Source of the DNA: an uncultured Ectothiorhodospiraceae bacterium
GTDB taxonomy: Bacteria > Pseudomonadota > Gammaproteobacteria > UBA6429 > Thiohalophilaceae
Direction: 5' to 3'
Length of the DNA stretch: 64,000 nt
Assembly: GCA_947260005.1 (NCBI GenBank)
Contig: CAMYOL010000034.1
Location: 39,517-103,516, forward strand
Position numbers and translations under genes: made by a program. The notes beneath the pieces are model-generated. The model was given only the letters and a program-made list of their open reading frames with translations, was not told where the DNA came from and made no database searches. Positions 28,153-38,114 of this stretch are shown piece after piece (position 1 is the first letter of the stretch; each line of letters starts with the position of its first letter).

Positions 28153-28506
28153 TTACTGACTGACGACCTGACCCAGCATAAATATGGGTAAATACATCCC
28201 AATGATAGTTATTATGATGGTGCTCAATACAAAGGTGCTGGAGATCCCAATTAATATCCAGCCAATATGGTGGTTATTTAATTGAACTAGTAAAGCACCG
28301 ATTAATCCTGCAGCACCGATGATGCCAGTATAATTATGAAATTCAAGCATGAAATTTGTAAAACTCGGGAGTTCAGATCCAGGTTGTGCAAATATTTCGA
28401 TAAATTTCGGGATGATCATTGACATCAGACTAAATATAATGACATTGACTATGGCAACTACCCATGCACTTTTAATCCCCCCTCGTTGAATAAAGCCAAA
28501 CATCAT
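28153..28506 (-). CDS. Small membrane protein with a GspF-like segment
   Basis: A 117-residue protein with three hydrophobic helices (about 14-35, 58-78 and 84-112). The segment MIIPKFIEIFAQPGSELPSF resembles the loop of type II secretion/pilus inner-membrane protein GspF, in the order VPKF..IF...G.ELP. Here it stands alone without the rest of a GspF domain. A start at the second Met (28503) is equally possible. It lies three bases after the valS stop and upstream of the PqiA-like gene. I cannot assign a function. Confidence 0.6.
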   Translation of the reverse strand: MMFGFIQRGGIKSAWVVAIVNVIIFSLMSMIIPKFIEIFAQPGSELPSFTNFMLEFHNYTGIIGAAGLIGALLVQLNNHHIGWILIGISSTFVLSTIIITIIGMYLPIFMLGQVVSQ

Positions 28507-28509
28507 TAT

Positions 28510-31287
28510 TTAGAGTTTATTCAACTTCTCTAGTTGCTCCTGTATTTTTTCAATGGCAATTTTTTTATCATTAAGTTTGCTGCGTTCCTTGTCAACGACA
28601 TTAGCTGGAGCTTTATCAACAAAACTAGGGTTGCTCAATTTCTTTTCAATACGAACATAATCCTGTTGTGCCTTATCCAGCTCTTTCTTTTTACGCGAAA
28701 TTTCAGCTTCTTTGTCAATTAAACCTTGCATTGGAATCAGTATGCTCATACTACCAACTAATGAACTGGCTGATTCAGGCGCGGTATCGTTTTCGTTTAA
28801 CCAGGTGATCGACTCAAGTCTGACTAAGCTACGTAAATACATTTCATTTTTTGTCAAACGTTGTTGATCTTCATTACTACCATTTTGTATTAAAATATTT
28901 AGAGGTTTCCCTGGTTTAATGTCATAGCCACTACGAATTTTTCGCACACCTAAAATGAAATCCTGAACCCATTGCATATCTAGCTCAGCTTCTTGATTAA
29001 TCAGCTTGTTGTCGACCTCTGGATAAGCCTGCCGCATGATAGTTTTATCAGTATTACCACAGAGTGGAGCGATACGCTGCCAAATTTCTTCTGTGATAAA
29101 TGGAATAATAGGGTGTGCAATGCGTAGCAAACTCTCCAATACCGTAACGAGAGTTTGACGAGTACCGCTTTTCGCTGCGGCCGAGGAGTCTTCATTCATG
29201 AGTATGGGTTTAGATAATTCCAGATACCAGTCACAATAGTCGTGCCAGGCAAACTCATAGATTGCCGTGGCCATTTGATCAAATCGATATAAGGCGATAG
29301 ATTTATGAACAGTTTCGATAGTGTGCTGAAGTCGTGAATGTATCCATTGGTCTGCTGTACTGAATTCGATACTGGTATTGTCAAAGCCGAGATCATGTTC
29401 CTCGGTATTCATCAACACATAGCGTGCAGCATTCCACAATTTGTTACAAAAATTACGGTAGCCTTCAACACGCTTGAGATCGAAGTTGATATCGCGTCCG
29501 GTTGAAGCAAGGGCCGCAAATGAAAAGCGTATCGCATCGGTACCAAATGAGGGGATGCCATCTGGGTAGTCTTTACGGGTTTGTTTAACGATCTTCTCAG
29601 CTAATTGTGGTTGCATCATGCCGCTGGTCCGTTTTTCAACTAAGGCGTCCAGTTCAATGCCGTCGATAAGGTCAATGGGATCGAGGACGTTCCCCTTGGA
29701 CTTTGACATTTTTTGTCCATGGGAATCTCGAACCAGTCCATGAATATAGACTTCGCGAAACGGAACTTCGCCCGTAAATTTAAGACCCATCATGATCATG
29801 CGCGCAACCCAGAAGAAAATAATGTCAAAGCCAGTTACTAACACCGAGGTTGGATAAAAGGTTTTTAAGTTTTCGGTTTTCTCAGGCCAACCCAGTGTTG
29901 AAAAAGGCCATAATGCAGATGAAAACCAGGTATCGAGTACATCGTGATCCTGACGTAACTTAACATCATCTGCTATATTATTTTTATCTCGCACTTCTTG
30001 TTCGCTTCGGGCAACATAAACATTGCCTTTATCATCATACCAGGCTGGAATCCGATGTCCCCACCAGATTTGCCGGCTGATGCACCAGTCCTGGATGTTG
30101 TGCATCCAGTCGTAATAGGTATTTTTCCAGTTATCAGGAACAAATTTAATCTTACCCGTTTCGACGGCTTCAATTGCAGGCTCAGCTAACGGGCCAATTT
30201 TTACAAACCATTGGTCTGTTAAATAAGGTTCAACCACCACGCCGCTTCGATCACCGCGAGGTACCATCAATTTATGGTCTTCAATTTTGTCTAATAGTTC
30301 GAGGTTTTCGAGATCGGCAATGATTTTTTTACGCGCTGCATAACGATCCAGGCCTTGATACGCTTCGGGAGCATTTTCATTGATACAGGCATCGACCGTA
30401 AAAAGATTAATCATCGGTAGATCATGACGTTTGCCCATATCATAATCATTAAAGTCATGAGCCGGAGTTATTTTCACGCAGCCTGTACCAAACTCAGGAT
30501 CAACGTAGTCATCCGCTATAATCGGAATTTCACGCCCAACTAGAGGTAGGGTAATATTTTTACCAATGAGTTCTTTATATCGATCATCATCAGGATGTAC
30601 GGCAACGGCACTGTCACCTAACATGGTTTCAGGGCGTGTCGTAGCGACAACTAATTGGCCGCTGCCATCACTCAGCGGATAACGCATGTGCCATAAGTGA
30701 CCGTTTTCTTCTTCAGAGATGACCTCTAGATCGGATACGGCCGTGTGCAAAACCGGATCCCAATTGACCAGGCGTTTACCGCGATAGATTAAACCTTCTT
30801 CGTGGAGACGGACAAACACTTCTTTGACTGCATCGGACAAACCCTCATCCATGGTAAAACGTTCTCGAGTCCAGTCCAGTGATGATCCCATACGCCGCAG
30901 TTGTTGGCTGATGTTGCCGCCGGAGTGTTCCTTCCACTTCCAGATGCGTTTAATGAAATCATCTCGTCCCAGGTCATGGCGAGTTTTATTTTCTGCATTT
31001 AATTGGCGTTCAACGACCATTTGTGTGGCAATTCCGGCATGATCCATACCGGCCTGCCAGAGTGTATTATGTCCCTTCATGCGGTGATAACGCGTCAAGG
31101 TATCCATAACGGTGTTATTAAAACCATGGCCCATATGCAGGCTGCCAGTAACATTGGGGGGCGGTATCATGATGCAATAGGGGGATTGGTTGCTTTCCTG
31201 AATGAAATCAGGGGCAAAATAATTTTCCTTTTCCCAGGTTTGATACCAATGTTGTTCAATATTCTTAGGGTTGTATGTTTTGTCCAC
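28510..31287 (-). CDS. valS: Valyl-tRNA synthetase
   Basis: A 925-residue class Ia synthetase that charges tRNA-Val. [13 protein letters not shown] (about residues 42-54) is the HIGH motif, and KMSKSKGN (about 528-535) is the KMSKS motif. The large CP1 editing insertion with [10 protein letters not shown] and the C-terminal coiled-coil arm (about 850-925) are present. It is encoded on the minus strand, directly ahead of the small membrane-protein pair, with a three-base gap. The promoter must lie in 31288-31460, which is shared with the divergent glycosyltransferase gene. Confidence 0.98.
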   Translation of the reverse strand: MDKTYNPKNIEQHWYQTWEKENYFAPDFIQESNQSPYCIMIPPPNVTGSLHMGHGFNNTVMDTLTRYHRMKGHNTLWQAGMDHAGIATQMVVERQLNAENKTRHDLGRDDFIKRIWKWKEHSGGNISQQLRRMGSSLDWTRERFTMDEGLSDAVKEVFVRLHEEGLIYRGKRLVNWDPVLHTAVSDLEVISEEENGHLWHMRYPLSDGSGQLVVATTRPETMLGDSAVAVHPDDDRYKELIGKNITLPLVGREIPIIADDYVDPEFGTGCVKITPAHDFNDYDMGKRHDLPMINLFTVDACINENAPEAYQGLDRYAARKKIIADLENLELLDKIEDHKLMVPRGDRSGVVVEPYLTDQWFVKIGPLAEPAIEAVETGKIKFVPDNWKNTYYDWMHNIQDWCISRQIWWGHRIPAWYDDKGNVYVARSEQEVRDKNNIADDVKLRQDHDVLDTWFSSALWPFSTLGWPEKTENLKTFYPTSVLVTGFDIIFFWVARMIMMGLKFTGEVPFREVYIHGLVRDSHGQKMSKSKGNVLDPIDLIDGIELDALVEKRTSGMMQPQLAEKIVKQTRKDYPDGIPSFGTDAIRFSFAALASTGRDINFDLKRVEGYRNFCNKLWNAARYVLMNTEEHDLGFDNTSIEFSTADQWIHSRLQHTIETVHKSIALYRFDQMATAIYEFAWHDYCDWYLELSKPILMNEDSSAAAKSGTRQTLVTVLESLLRIAHPIIPFITEEIWQRIAPLCGNTDKTIMRQAYPEVDNKLINQEAELDMQWVQDFILGVRKIRSGYDIKPGKPLNILIQNGSNEDQQRLTKNEMYLRSLVRLESITWLNENDTAPESASSLVGSMSILIPMQGLIDKEAEISRKKKELDKAQQDYVRIEKKLSNPSFVDKAPANVVDKERSKLNDKKIAIEKIQEQLEKLNKL

Positions 31288-31460
31288 GGGATCATCTATA
31301 TCGTTGATAAAAGCGGCGCTATTATACCCAGAATATTTGCCAATAGGTGAATAGATAGCGGTACGAATTGACCTCGAGTTTGCTATTATCGTGTCTCAAG
31401 TCGCAGTTCATTCGTGAATTTTAATTACCGGATTAATCGAAATTATGGATATATCGCCGC

Positions 31461-32954
31461 ATGTTTTTTAGTCGTCTGACCACCGTCCAGTCGATTACCA
31501 TCTTATTGGGTGTGAGTCTCCTAATCAAAGTAGGAATGGCGGCAATTTTGCCAATGACGGGTGACGAGGCCTATTTCATTGTATGGGGTAAACACCTTGA
31601 TTTTGGTTATTATGATCACCCACCCATGGTCGGTTGGTGGTTGGCCGCCTTGCTGCAAGTTAGTGATCATCCGGTATGGCTGCGATTGCCAAATATTTTA
31701 GTGACGACCCTGATCGGTTGGATGATTTTTCGGATAGTCCTACCACGTGGTAAAACCAATGCCGTGATTGCAGCCGGATTGTATTGGTTAACGCCGGTGC
31801 ATTTGATGGCCCCTTTAATTACCACTGATGTGCCATTAATCTTTTTTGCCTTTTTATCAGGCGTTTGTTTTTACAAGGCACAACGACATGATAAATATGT
31901 CTGGTATCTTTTGTCAGGTTTAATGCTGGGTCTGGCCTTTTATTCAAAATTTTTTGCCGGCATGCTTGGCATTGCTTATGTGCTGTATGTCATTTTATTT
32001 GTTCGCCGGGGCATTAAACCTTATATCGGAATTATTTTTGTGGTGTTAGGGACCTTACCTTTTATTGGTCTTAACCTTTACTGGAACTATTTGAATTGTT
32101 GGGATAACTACCTGTTTAATTTAATTAATCGAACCAGTGACTATGAATTCTCATTTTGGGGATTGGCAAAATATTTATTATTACTGGCCTATTTAATAAC
32201 TCCTCCAATCGTTTTTTACGTGTTACGTAAACCAGCTGTGGTTTTAGAAACCTTACGTAATGGCGGCTTAGGATTATTCTTAGCCTTATTTACCATTCCG
32301 GTTGTATTATTTATCGGCTTGTCATTTGGCAAAAATATTGGTTTGCACTGGTTGTTAAGCTTTTACCCGTTCTTATTTATTGCGGTTATCATGTTATTGC
32401 ACTTTGGTCAGCTACGAGTGTGTTTCTATTTTATGTGGGGATTTAGTCTTCTGCATGTTCTGGCATTTGCGATTATTTATGCATTAAGTCCTAATATGTT
32501 TTTAGATAATGAAAAACGCTATCAAAAAGTCGTGTTAGCCATGCATGCTGATGAGTTGATTAATTTGATCGACTCACAACGCTATGATTTCACCCTGGCA
32601 ACACCGAGTTATAGTGAATCGGCGATTCTCGCCTATCATTTAAATGAAGATGTCCTTGTTGTCGGAGCGGGTTCATATCATGGTCGACAAATGGAAATTA
32701 ATACTGATTGGTCGAAGTTTAATGGTAAAGGTCTGGCTATTTTAAGTAAGTCAGATGATGTTAAAACTTATGCGAAGTATTTTAGTTCTTTTACCCATGT
32801 CATATTACCGTTAAAAGAAACCAAATATCATCTGGGGATTGGGATAAGTTTTAAATATGATTTATATAATAAGGGAATATTAGAGCCAATACGAAATCAG
32901 TATTATCAGATACCGGATTGGTTACCAACCGGCCGATGTAAAATGAATGAATAA
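31461..32954 (+). CDS. GT39-type polytopic glycosyltransferase (ArnT-like)
   Basis: A 497-residue membrane protein with about 11 predicted helices. The first periplasmic loop carries GDEAYFIVWGKHLDFGYYDH and PPMVGWW, the acidic motif of dolichyl/undecaprenyl-phosphate-sugar glycosyltransferases (GT39/GT83). A soluble C-terminal part of about 130 residues follows. Such enzymes transfer a sugar from a polyprenyl-phosphate carrier to lipid A or protein in the periplasm. It is read on the opposite strand to valS and the holC group and separates them. The acceptor is unknown. Confidence 0.83.
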   Translation: MFFSRLTTVQSITILLGVSLLIKVGMAAILPMTGDEAYFIVWGKHLDFGYYDHPPMVGWWLAALLQVSDHPVWLRLPNILVTTLIGWMIFRIVLPRGKTNAVIAAGLYWLTPVHLMAPLITTDVPLIFFAFLSGVCFYKAQRHDKYVWYLLSGLMLGLAFYSKFFAGMLGIAYVLYVILFVRRGIKPYIGIIFVVLGTLPFIGLNLYWNYLNCWDNYLFNLINRTSDYEFSFWGLAKYLLLLAYLITPPIVFYVLRKPAVVLETLRNGGLGLFLALFTIPVVLFIGLSFGKNIGLHWLLSFYPFLFIAVIMLLHFGQLRVCFYFMWGFSLLHVLAFAIIYALSPNMFLDNEKRYQKVVLAMHADELINLIDSQRYDFTLATPSYSESAILAYHLNEDVLVVGAGSYHGRQMEINTDWSKFNGKGLAILSKSDDVKTYAKYFSSFTHVILPLKETKYHLGIGISFKYDLYNKGILEPIRNQYYQIPDWLPTGRCKMNE

Positions 32955-32977
32955 CTAAGATTATGTTACTACTTTCT

Positions 32978-33398
32978 GTCATCCTGAGCGAAGCGAAGGA
33001 TCCAGCGACCTGATGGAGCAAAAAAGTCAATTGGCCAAGATCCTTCGCTTCGCTCCACGTGCTTTGCACTGCCTTGAACCGCTTCGCGGTTCGTGCAGTA
33101 CTTCCTACGCTTTGCTCCGGTCAACCCCTTCGCGGTTCGTGCAGTCACTGCCTCGAACCACTACGTGTTTCATACAGTATTCCTTCCGCTTCGCTACAGT
33201 CTACTTGCCTTGAATCGCTTCGCGCTTCGTGCAGTATTCCCTACGCTTCGCTACGGTCTACTTGCCTTGAATCGCTTCGCGCTTCGTGCAGTATTCCCTT
33301 CGCTACGGTCTACTTGCCTTGAATCGCTTCGCGCTTCGTGCAGTATTCCCTACGCTTCGCTACGGTCATTCCCTACGCTACGCTCCGGTGAGGATGAC
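32978..33398. repeat. 421-bp decayed tandem-repeat array bounded by short inverted repeats
   Basis: The region is bounded by GTCATCCT (32978-32985) and its inverse AGGATGAC (33391-33398). A 17-bp inverted repeat, GAGCGAAGCGAAGGATC (32986-33002) and its inverse (33039-33055), lies at the left. The middle is a run of units containing CTTGCCTTGAATCGCTTCGC, beginning at 33204, 33261 and 33313: spacings of 57 and then 52 bases, the shorter one lacking five. More divergent copies lie to the left of 33204. The units share TTCGCTACGG and TCGTGCAGTA. It fills the 32955-33427 gap. It has no credible gene; three frames are open by chance because the unit lacks stops. Confidence 0.85.
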
Positions 33399-33427
33399 AA
33401 ATACTTTGTTTTTAATGTATTCTGTAT

Positions 33428-33832
33428 TTAGTTATCCATCATTTTACGAAGTTGATCGAGATAAGCACGTAATTGTTTCTTGACGTCATTTTCAGCCGCA
33501 ACCACGGCTTTCATTAATTTGTCACGCATGGTTTTTTCAATATTTTTTTGCATCTCATCGAGAAAGGCTTTTAATACTTCCATATCGACGGTGGGCTTGG
33601 CATCAGCTGTGGCGGCAGGGACCACGATTTCATCTAATTCCGGTATGTCGACCGGTACGTCAGAGCCCTCGATTTCTTCGACTTCCGCTAGTGGCAGGGG
33701 GTTAAGGGGAGGTGGGGTTGCTAGTTCAATACTCTCCTTGGCGGCGGAAAGCTTGATTTCACTCTGCTCTAAAAGCCCTTTGATAGATTCGAGGGCATTC
33801 AGCAATTCTTTGGGTTCTTCGGTCTTAGCCAT
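33428..33832 (-). CDS. Small coiled-coil hypothetical protein downstream of holC
   Basis: A 134-residue soluble protein of unknown function. The N-terminal helix (about 1-38, MAKTEEPKELLNALESIKGL) is followed by a Pro/Val/Glu-rich linker (38-75) and a C-terminal coiled coil (about 78-132). It starts ten bases before the holC stop is cleared, and similar small proteins are often found next to holC in gammaproteobacteria. The charged helices suggest a protein-protein role. No motif allows a better guess. Confidence 0.7.
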   Translation of the reverse strand: MAKTEEPKELLNALESIKGLLEQSEIKLSAAKESIELATPPPLNPLPLAEVEEIEGSDVPVDIPELDEIVVPAATADAKPTVDMEVLKAFLDEMQKNIEKTMRDKLMKAVVAAENDVKKQLRAYLDQLRKMMDN

Positions 33833-33842
33833 GGGCCTAAGC

Positions 33843-34274
33843 TTAGCTGTTTAATTCATGGGTTTCGAGCGGATATCCCCGTTCACGGTAAAATTTAAAG
33901 TGGGATCGGGCAATATTGCGGGCTGATTCCGGACCGCTGACGATTTCGGCCACCCTTTCGAAGCGTGTGAAGAAGTTGGGCACTTCCTCAGCCAGGTTGA
34001 TCAATACATCCGGGGCAATTTCTGGCATTTCGTCATAGCCAATAATGACCGCCGCCTGAGCAGTGAGGTTATCCGTATTTTGACAATGTGGTACAAAACT
34101 GCCATCGCGAAAAACCCACATTAGCTCATCGAGGCGTTTGGCCTGTTGAGTGTCCTGCACATGAACATATATGCGGTTATTTTTACTATAGGCCTTCTCA
34201 GCAATTCGACAGGCGAGCTGTAAATTTGCTTCAGCAGCCTGATTGGGACTGACATAAAAATCAACTCGGGTCAT
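33843..34274 (-). CDS. holC: DNA polymerase III subunit chi
   Basis: A 143-residue protein, close to the 147 of E. coli chi. Chi is the clamp-loader accessory subunit that links the replisome to single-strand binding protein. The opening MTRVDFYVSPNQAAEANLQL, the RLDELMWVFRDGSFVPH segment and the C-terminal FKFYRERGYPLE match the family. It is encoded nine bases after pepA, in the common order pepA-holC. Confidence 0.94.
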   Translation of the reverse strand: MTRVDFYVSPNQAAEANLQLACRIAEKAYSKNNRIYVHVQDTQQAKRLDELMWVFRDGSFVPHCQNTDNLTAQAAVIIGYDEMPEIAPDVLINLAEEVPNFFTRFERVAEIVSGPESARNIARSHFKFYRERGYPLETHELNS

Positions 34275-34283
34275 GGTATTACC

Positions 34284-35768
34284 TTATTTACGAGTCGCTT
34301 CTGAGAGGATATATTCTATTAGCAGGGGCACTGGACGACCTGTCGCCCCTTTGTTACCACCGGAATCCCAAGCTACACCGGCGATGTCGAGATGGGCCCA
34401 TTTAAATTTCTTAGCAAACCGGGATAGGAAGCAAGCCGCCGTAATGGTGCCAGCTTCACGCCCACCAATATTTGCCATGTCCGCAAAGTTACTTTTTAGT
34501 TGATCCTGATATTCTTCCCATAATGGCAGCTGCCATGCACGGTCAGCGGCGGTTTGACCCGCCGTTAATAATTTATCGACCAGTTTTTGATCGTTACCAA
34601 GTAATCCGGCACCTTGTTTCCCTAGTGCGATCACGCAAGCCCCGGTCAAGGTCGCAATGTCAATTACGGCTTTGGGTTTGAATTTTTCAGTATAAGTTAG
34701 CGCATCACAAAGCACTAAACGGCCTTCTGCGTCTGTATTTAATACCTCAATGGTTTGTCCTGACATGCTGGTGACGACATCGCCGGGCTTGGTTGCTAAT
34801 CCATCCGGAAGATTTTCCGTTGCACCGACCACGCCGACGACATTGATTTTTGGTTTGAGTTCGCCAAGGCTGCGCATCACGCCAAACACACTTGCCGCAC
34901 CGCACATGTCGAATTTCATTTCATCCATGGCCGCGCCCGGTTTGATTGATATGCCACCGGAATCAAAGGTGACGCCTTTACCTACCAGGGCTATCGGATT
35001 ACCCGCCTTTGTCGCGCCTTTGTATTCGAAAACGATTAACTTTGCCGGTTGGCGACTGCCTCGTGAGACTGACAGAAGCGAACCCATCTTTAAGGTTTCC
35101 ATTTGTTTTTCATTTAATACGGAGACTTTGATGCCATATTGCCGACCGATTTTTTTAGCTTCACTGGCGAGAAAGCCTGGCGTGCAAATATTACCGGGTA
35201 AATTGCCAAGCTCACGGGTCACGGCCATTCCGTTTGCCACGGCCTGGCCAATCTTTGCGGCATTAGCGATTTTGGTGTCTTTTTTAGCTGAATGGAGCGT
35301 GATTTTTTTGAGGACAGGTTTTGAGTTATTTGACGATAGCGTTTTATTGTAGCGATACAGGCTTTGTGTCATGACCTGGCTGATGTGTTTTATTTTCCAT
35401 TCCTGATCCAAATCTTTCAAATGGATATCAGCTAAAAAAAGTGCTGAATCTTTAAGTTTATATCGATGCAATTGAGTCGCAACGTGTTTAATTAAGCTTC
35501 TAAACTGGTTCGCAGTTAACTCTTTTGCTTTACCACAGCCCACCAGTAATACCCGTTGAGCCGAAATTCCTTCGATGTCATGTAACAACAAAGTTTGATT
35601 TAATTTACCCGTGATGTCACCTCGTTTAATGACCGTTTTTAGATAACCGTTCGAGGCTGAATCGAGTTGTTTGGCTGACTCAGTGAGTTTGTTTCCCTGA
35701 TAAACTGCGACCACATGGCAGTCAGTTTTATGAGTGCTGATCTCGAGGTTTTTGACCGATATATTCAT
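34284..35768 (-). CDS. pepA: Leucyl aminopeptidase
   Basis: A 494-residue M17 peptidase (E. coli PepA has 503 residues) that removes N-terminal residues using two metal ions. GVTFDSGGISIKPGAAMDEM and the NTDAEGRL signature supply the metal ligands and active-site Lys and Arg. The N-terminal domain (about 1-160) is the DNA-binding type found in PepA. In E. coli, PepA also acts as a repressor and recombination accessory factor; whether that holds here is unknown. AGGAG lies five bases before the ATG. It diverges from lptF across 141 bases. Confidence 0.97.
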   Translation of the reverse strand: MNISVKNLEISTHKTDCHVVAVYQGNKLTESAKQLDSASNGYLKTVIKRGDITGKLNQTLLLHDIEGISAQRVLLVGCGKAKELTANQFRSLIKHVATQLHRYKLKDSALFLADIHLKDLDQEWKIKHISQVMTQSLYRYNKTLSSNNSKPVLKKITLHSAKKDTKIANAAKIGQAVANGMAVTRELGNLPGNICTPGFLASEAKKIGRQYGIKVSVLNEKQMETLKMGSLLSVSRGSRQPAKLIVFEYKGATKAGNPIALVGKGVTFDSGGISIKPGAAMDEMKFDMCGAASVFGVMRSLGELKPKINVVGVVGATENLPDGLATKPGDVVTSMSGQTIEVLNTDAEGRLVLCDALTYTEKFKPKAVIDIATLTGACVIALGKQGAGLLGNDQKLVDKLLTAGQTAADRAWQLPLWEEYQDQLKSNFADMANIGGREAGTITAACFLSRFAKKFKWAHLDIAGVAWDSGGNKGATGRPVPLLIEYILSEATRK

Positions 35769-35909
35769 CTTTTCTCCTGGTTGCGCCTACCGAAGCAGGG
35801 CTGTGACATTAAGCTCAGTAAGCGCTAAACTCTATGCAAATCAACTGATAATGGCTTTTATATTGGCTATGTTAGTACAAACCGGAATACAAACACAATT
35901 GCCTGAATC

Positions 35910-37010
35910 ATGAGCAAACGACACATTATCAATCGATACCTGATAAAAGAGGTGGTCCTCACCTTTGTCGGTGTGACCACGGTTTTGTTATTGATATTTG
36001 TCAGCGGACAATTGGTCACTTTATATGGCAAGGCCGCCAGCGGCGGTATCGAGGCATCGGCCGTGCTGCAGATCCTGGGCCTGAAAAGTATTGGTAATAT
36101 GGTTTTTATCCTGCCATTGTCGTTCTATATCGCGATTTTGTTAGCGTTTAGCCGTTTATATAAAGACAATGAAATGGTGGTGTTAGCCGCCTGTGGTATT
36201 GGTCCGATGGCGATATTGCGCGGTGTTTTGAGTCTGGCCCTGGTATTTGCGATTGTCGTTGGAGGTCTGGCTTTATTTCTGGCGCCATGGGCCGAATCGC
36301 AGAGTGAGATTATTATTAAAAAACATGAAGCCACCACTGACGTGAAATCACTGGGTTCAGGACGCTTTAAGGAATTATCAAAGGGAGAGGGTGTCGTCTA
36401 TGTGCAGGAGTTCGATGAAGACAATTTAAAGATGAAGCGAATCTTTATGCAACATCGTTTAAAAGATAAAAACTCGATTGTTTCTGCCGAATCTGGCCAT
36501 CGTATGGATAATAAAGAAAATGGTGATCAGTTTTTAGTTCTTGAAAATGGTCAACGACATGAAGGACCAATGGAAGATGGTCAAACTGCGGTAATCCGAT
36601 TTGCTAATCATGGTATACGCCTGGAAAAGAAACCCGAAAAAGAAATACGCTTACGACAAAAATCGGTTAGTAGTACGTTTCTGTGGTATAGAGGACAGGA
36701 TCGCGATACGGCCGAATTGCAATGGCGAATTTCGGCCGCAATATCCAGTTTTCTTTTAACTATTCTGGCGGTTCCGCTTAGTAAGACATCTGCCCGACAG
36801 GGGCGTTATGCCAAGTTAGCGATAGCGTTATTAATTTTTATTATCTATAGCAATTTATTAAGTGTATCTCGTGCCTGGTTAAATAAATCAGTGATCAGCC
36901 CCTATATCGGTTTATGGTGGGTACATATACTCATATTGTTATTAGCCATTTTTCTATTCATTCGATGGCGTCCGTTATTTAGAAGATTCTGGTTTGGGCG
37001 GGCGCGTTAA
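35910..37010 (+). CDS. lptF: LPS export permease LptF
   Basis: A 366-residue inner-membrane protein with six predicted helices and a large periplasmic jellyroll between helices 3 and 4. With LptG and the ATPase LptB it extracts lipopolysaccharide from the inner membrane. The opening SKRHIINRYLIKEVVLTFVG and the ACGIGPMAILRGVL segment are typical of YjgP. Its stop codon overlaps the lptG ATG (TAATG). It diverges from pepA, as in many gammaproteobacteria. Confidence 0.96.
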   Translation: MSKRHIINRYLIKEVVLTFVGVTTVLLLIFVSGQLVTLYGKAASGGIEASAVLQILGLKSIGNMVFILPLSFYIAILLAFSRLYKDNEMVVLAACGIGPMAILRGVLSLALVFAIVVGGLALFLAPWAESQSEIIIKKHEATTDVKSLGSGRFKELSKGEGVVYVQEFDEDNLKMKRIFMQHRLKDKNSIVSAESGHRMDNKENGDQFLVLENGQRHEGPMEDGQTAVIRFANHGIRLEKKPEKEIRLRQKSVSSTFLWYRGQDRDTAELQWRISAAISSFLLTILAVPLSKTSARQGRYAKLAIALLIFIIYSNLLSVSRAWLNKSVISPYIGLWWVHILILLLAIFLFIRWRPLFRRFWFGRAR

Positions 37011-38074
37011 TGGATATTCTTGATCGTTACATTGGTAAGACAATGGTCGTGGGTATTTTAGCGGTTATGCTGGTGATGGTCGCGCTGGACAGTTTAATTA
37101 GTTTTGCGGGTGAGACCAGTAGTATTGGTCGCGCGAACTATGGTGTCTGGAATGCAGTTATGTATATCCTGTTAAACATACCTCAAAAAGTTTATATCAT
37201 GTTTCCGATGATCGCGTTGCTCGGTACGATACTCAGTCTGGGTGTGATGGCAGGTAATAGTGAACTCATCGCAATACGCTCTGCGGGTGTATCTATTCTG
37301 CGTATTACTTATTCAGTTTTAAAGACCGGTATTATTTTAGCAGCGATTGTCATTGCTATTGGCGAATTTGTTTCTCCACCAGCAGTGCAATATGCCAAAT
37401 TAAAACGCGTTAGTGCAATGGATTCTAAGATCAGCTTGAATACTGATTATGGATTATGGGCACGGGATGGCCGCAACTACATACATATTCGCCGTGTTGA
37501 AAACGATGGTCGATTAACGGGTATCAAAATCTATGGCTATGATGAGCAGCATAATCTTGTGCAGATTTTAGAATCACCCTTTGCCGAATATGAAGAGGAT
37601 CATTGGAAATTGTATGAGGTATCCAAGCGTAATATTTATGCCGATCGTATCGATCAAAAATTTATTGCGACCATGGATTGGAAAAGTCTGTTGAACCCCG
37701 AAGTCGTAGATGTGGTTTCAATTAATCCTGATAACCTGTCCATTCTAAAATTACGCAGTTATATTGAGTATTTAAAGACGAATAAACTGGACTCAGAAAA
37801 ATATGAATTAACTTTCTGGTCGAAATTAGTCGCTCCAATAACCATTGCAGCAATGATTGTGCTGGCGGTTCCTTTCGTTTTCGGTTCATTAAGAAATGTT
37901 GGTGCCGGACAAAGAATCCTGGTGGGTTTTTTAATTGGCCTGGGATTTTTTATTTTTAATAAATTAGTTGGTAATGCCGGTCTTGTCTATATCAATTATC
38001 CCTGGATTGTTGCGATTATTCCAACACTGGTCGTTTTGATGATTGGTGTATTCCTGATAAGACGAATACGTTAG
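37010..38074 (+). CDS. lptG: LPS export permease LptG
   Basis: A 354-residue partner of LptF with the same topology: six helices and a periplasmic beta-jellyroll (about 130-260). The first segment MDILDRYIGKTMVVGILAVM and the SELIAIRSAGVSILRI loop are family signatures. Its ATG overlaps the lptF stop by one base. A small hairpin (CTGATT/AATCAG, 38079-38095) follows the stop and may end transcription. It converges with the RDD gene. Confidence 0.96.
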   Translation: MDILDRYIGKTMVVGILAVMLVMVALDSLISFAGETSSIGRANYGVWNAVMYILLNIPQKVYIMFPMIALLGTILSLGVMAGNSELIAIRSAGVSILRITYSVLKTGIILAAIVIAIGEFVSPPAVQYAKLKRVSAMDSKISLNTDYGLWARDGRNYIHIRRVENDGRLTGIKIYGYDEQHNLVQILESPFAEYEEDHWKLYEVSKRNIYADRIDQKFIATMDWKSLLNPEVVDVVSINPDNLSILKLRSYIEYLKTNKLDSEKYELTFWSKLVAPITIAAMIVLAVPFVFGSLRNVGAGQRILVGFLIGLGFFIFNKLVGNAGLVYINYPWIVAIIPTLVVLMIGVFLIRRIR

Positions 38075-38114
38075 TTGTCTGATTGAATTAATCAGTAAGA
38101 TAAATTTTATTTGT

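Noticed and set aside
32978..33398. CRISPR array
   Set aside because: Copies are adjacent or partly overlapping without unique spacers of constant length, and no cas genes are present.
33013..33431. Three overlapping plus-strand frames in the repeat array
   Set aside because: The translations are periodic (ALNRFALRAVF-type) and arise from a repeat unit free of stop codons in three frames; no ribosome-binding site and no protein family fits.
34750..35352. 200-codon plus-strand frame opposite pepA
   Set aside because: It lies wholly inside the certain pepA gene, with no site for initiation and no recognisable motif.
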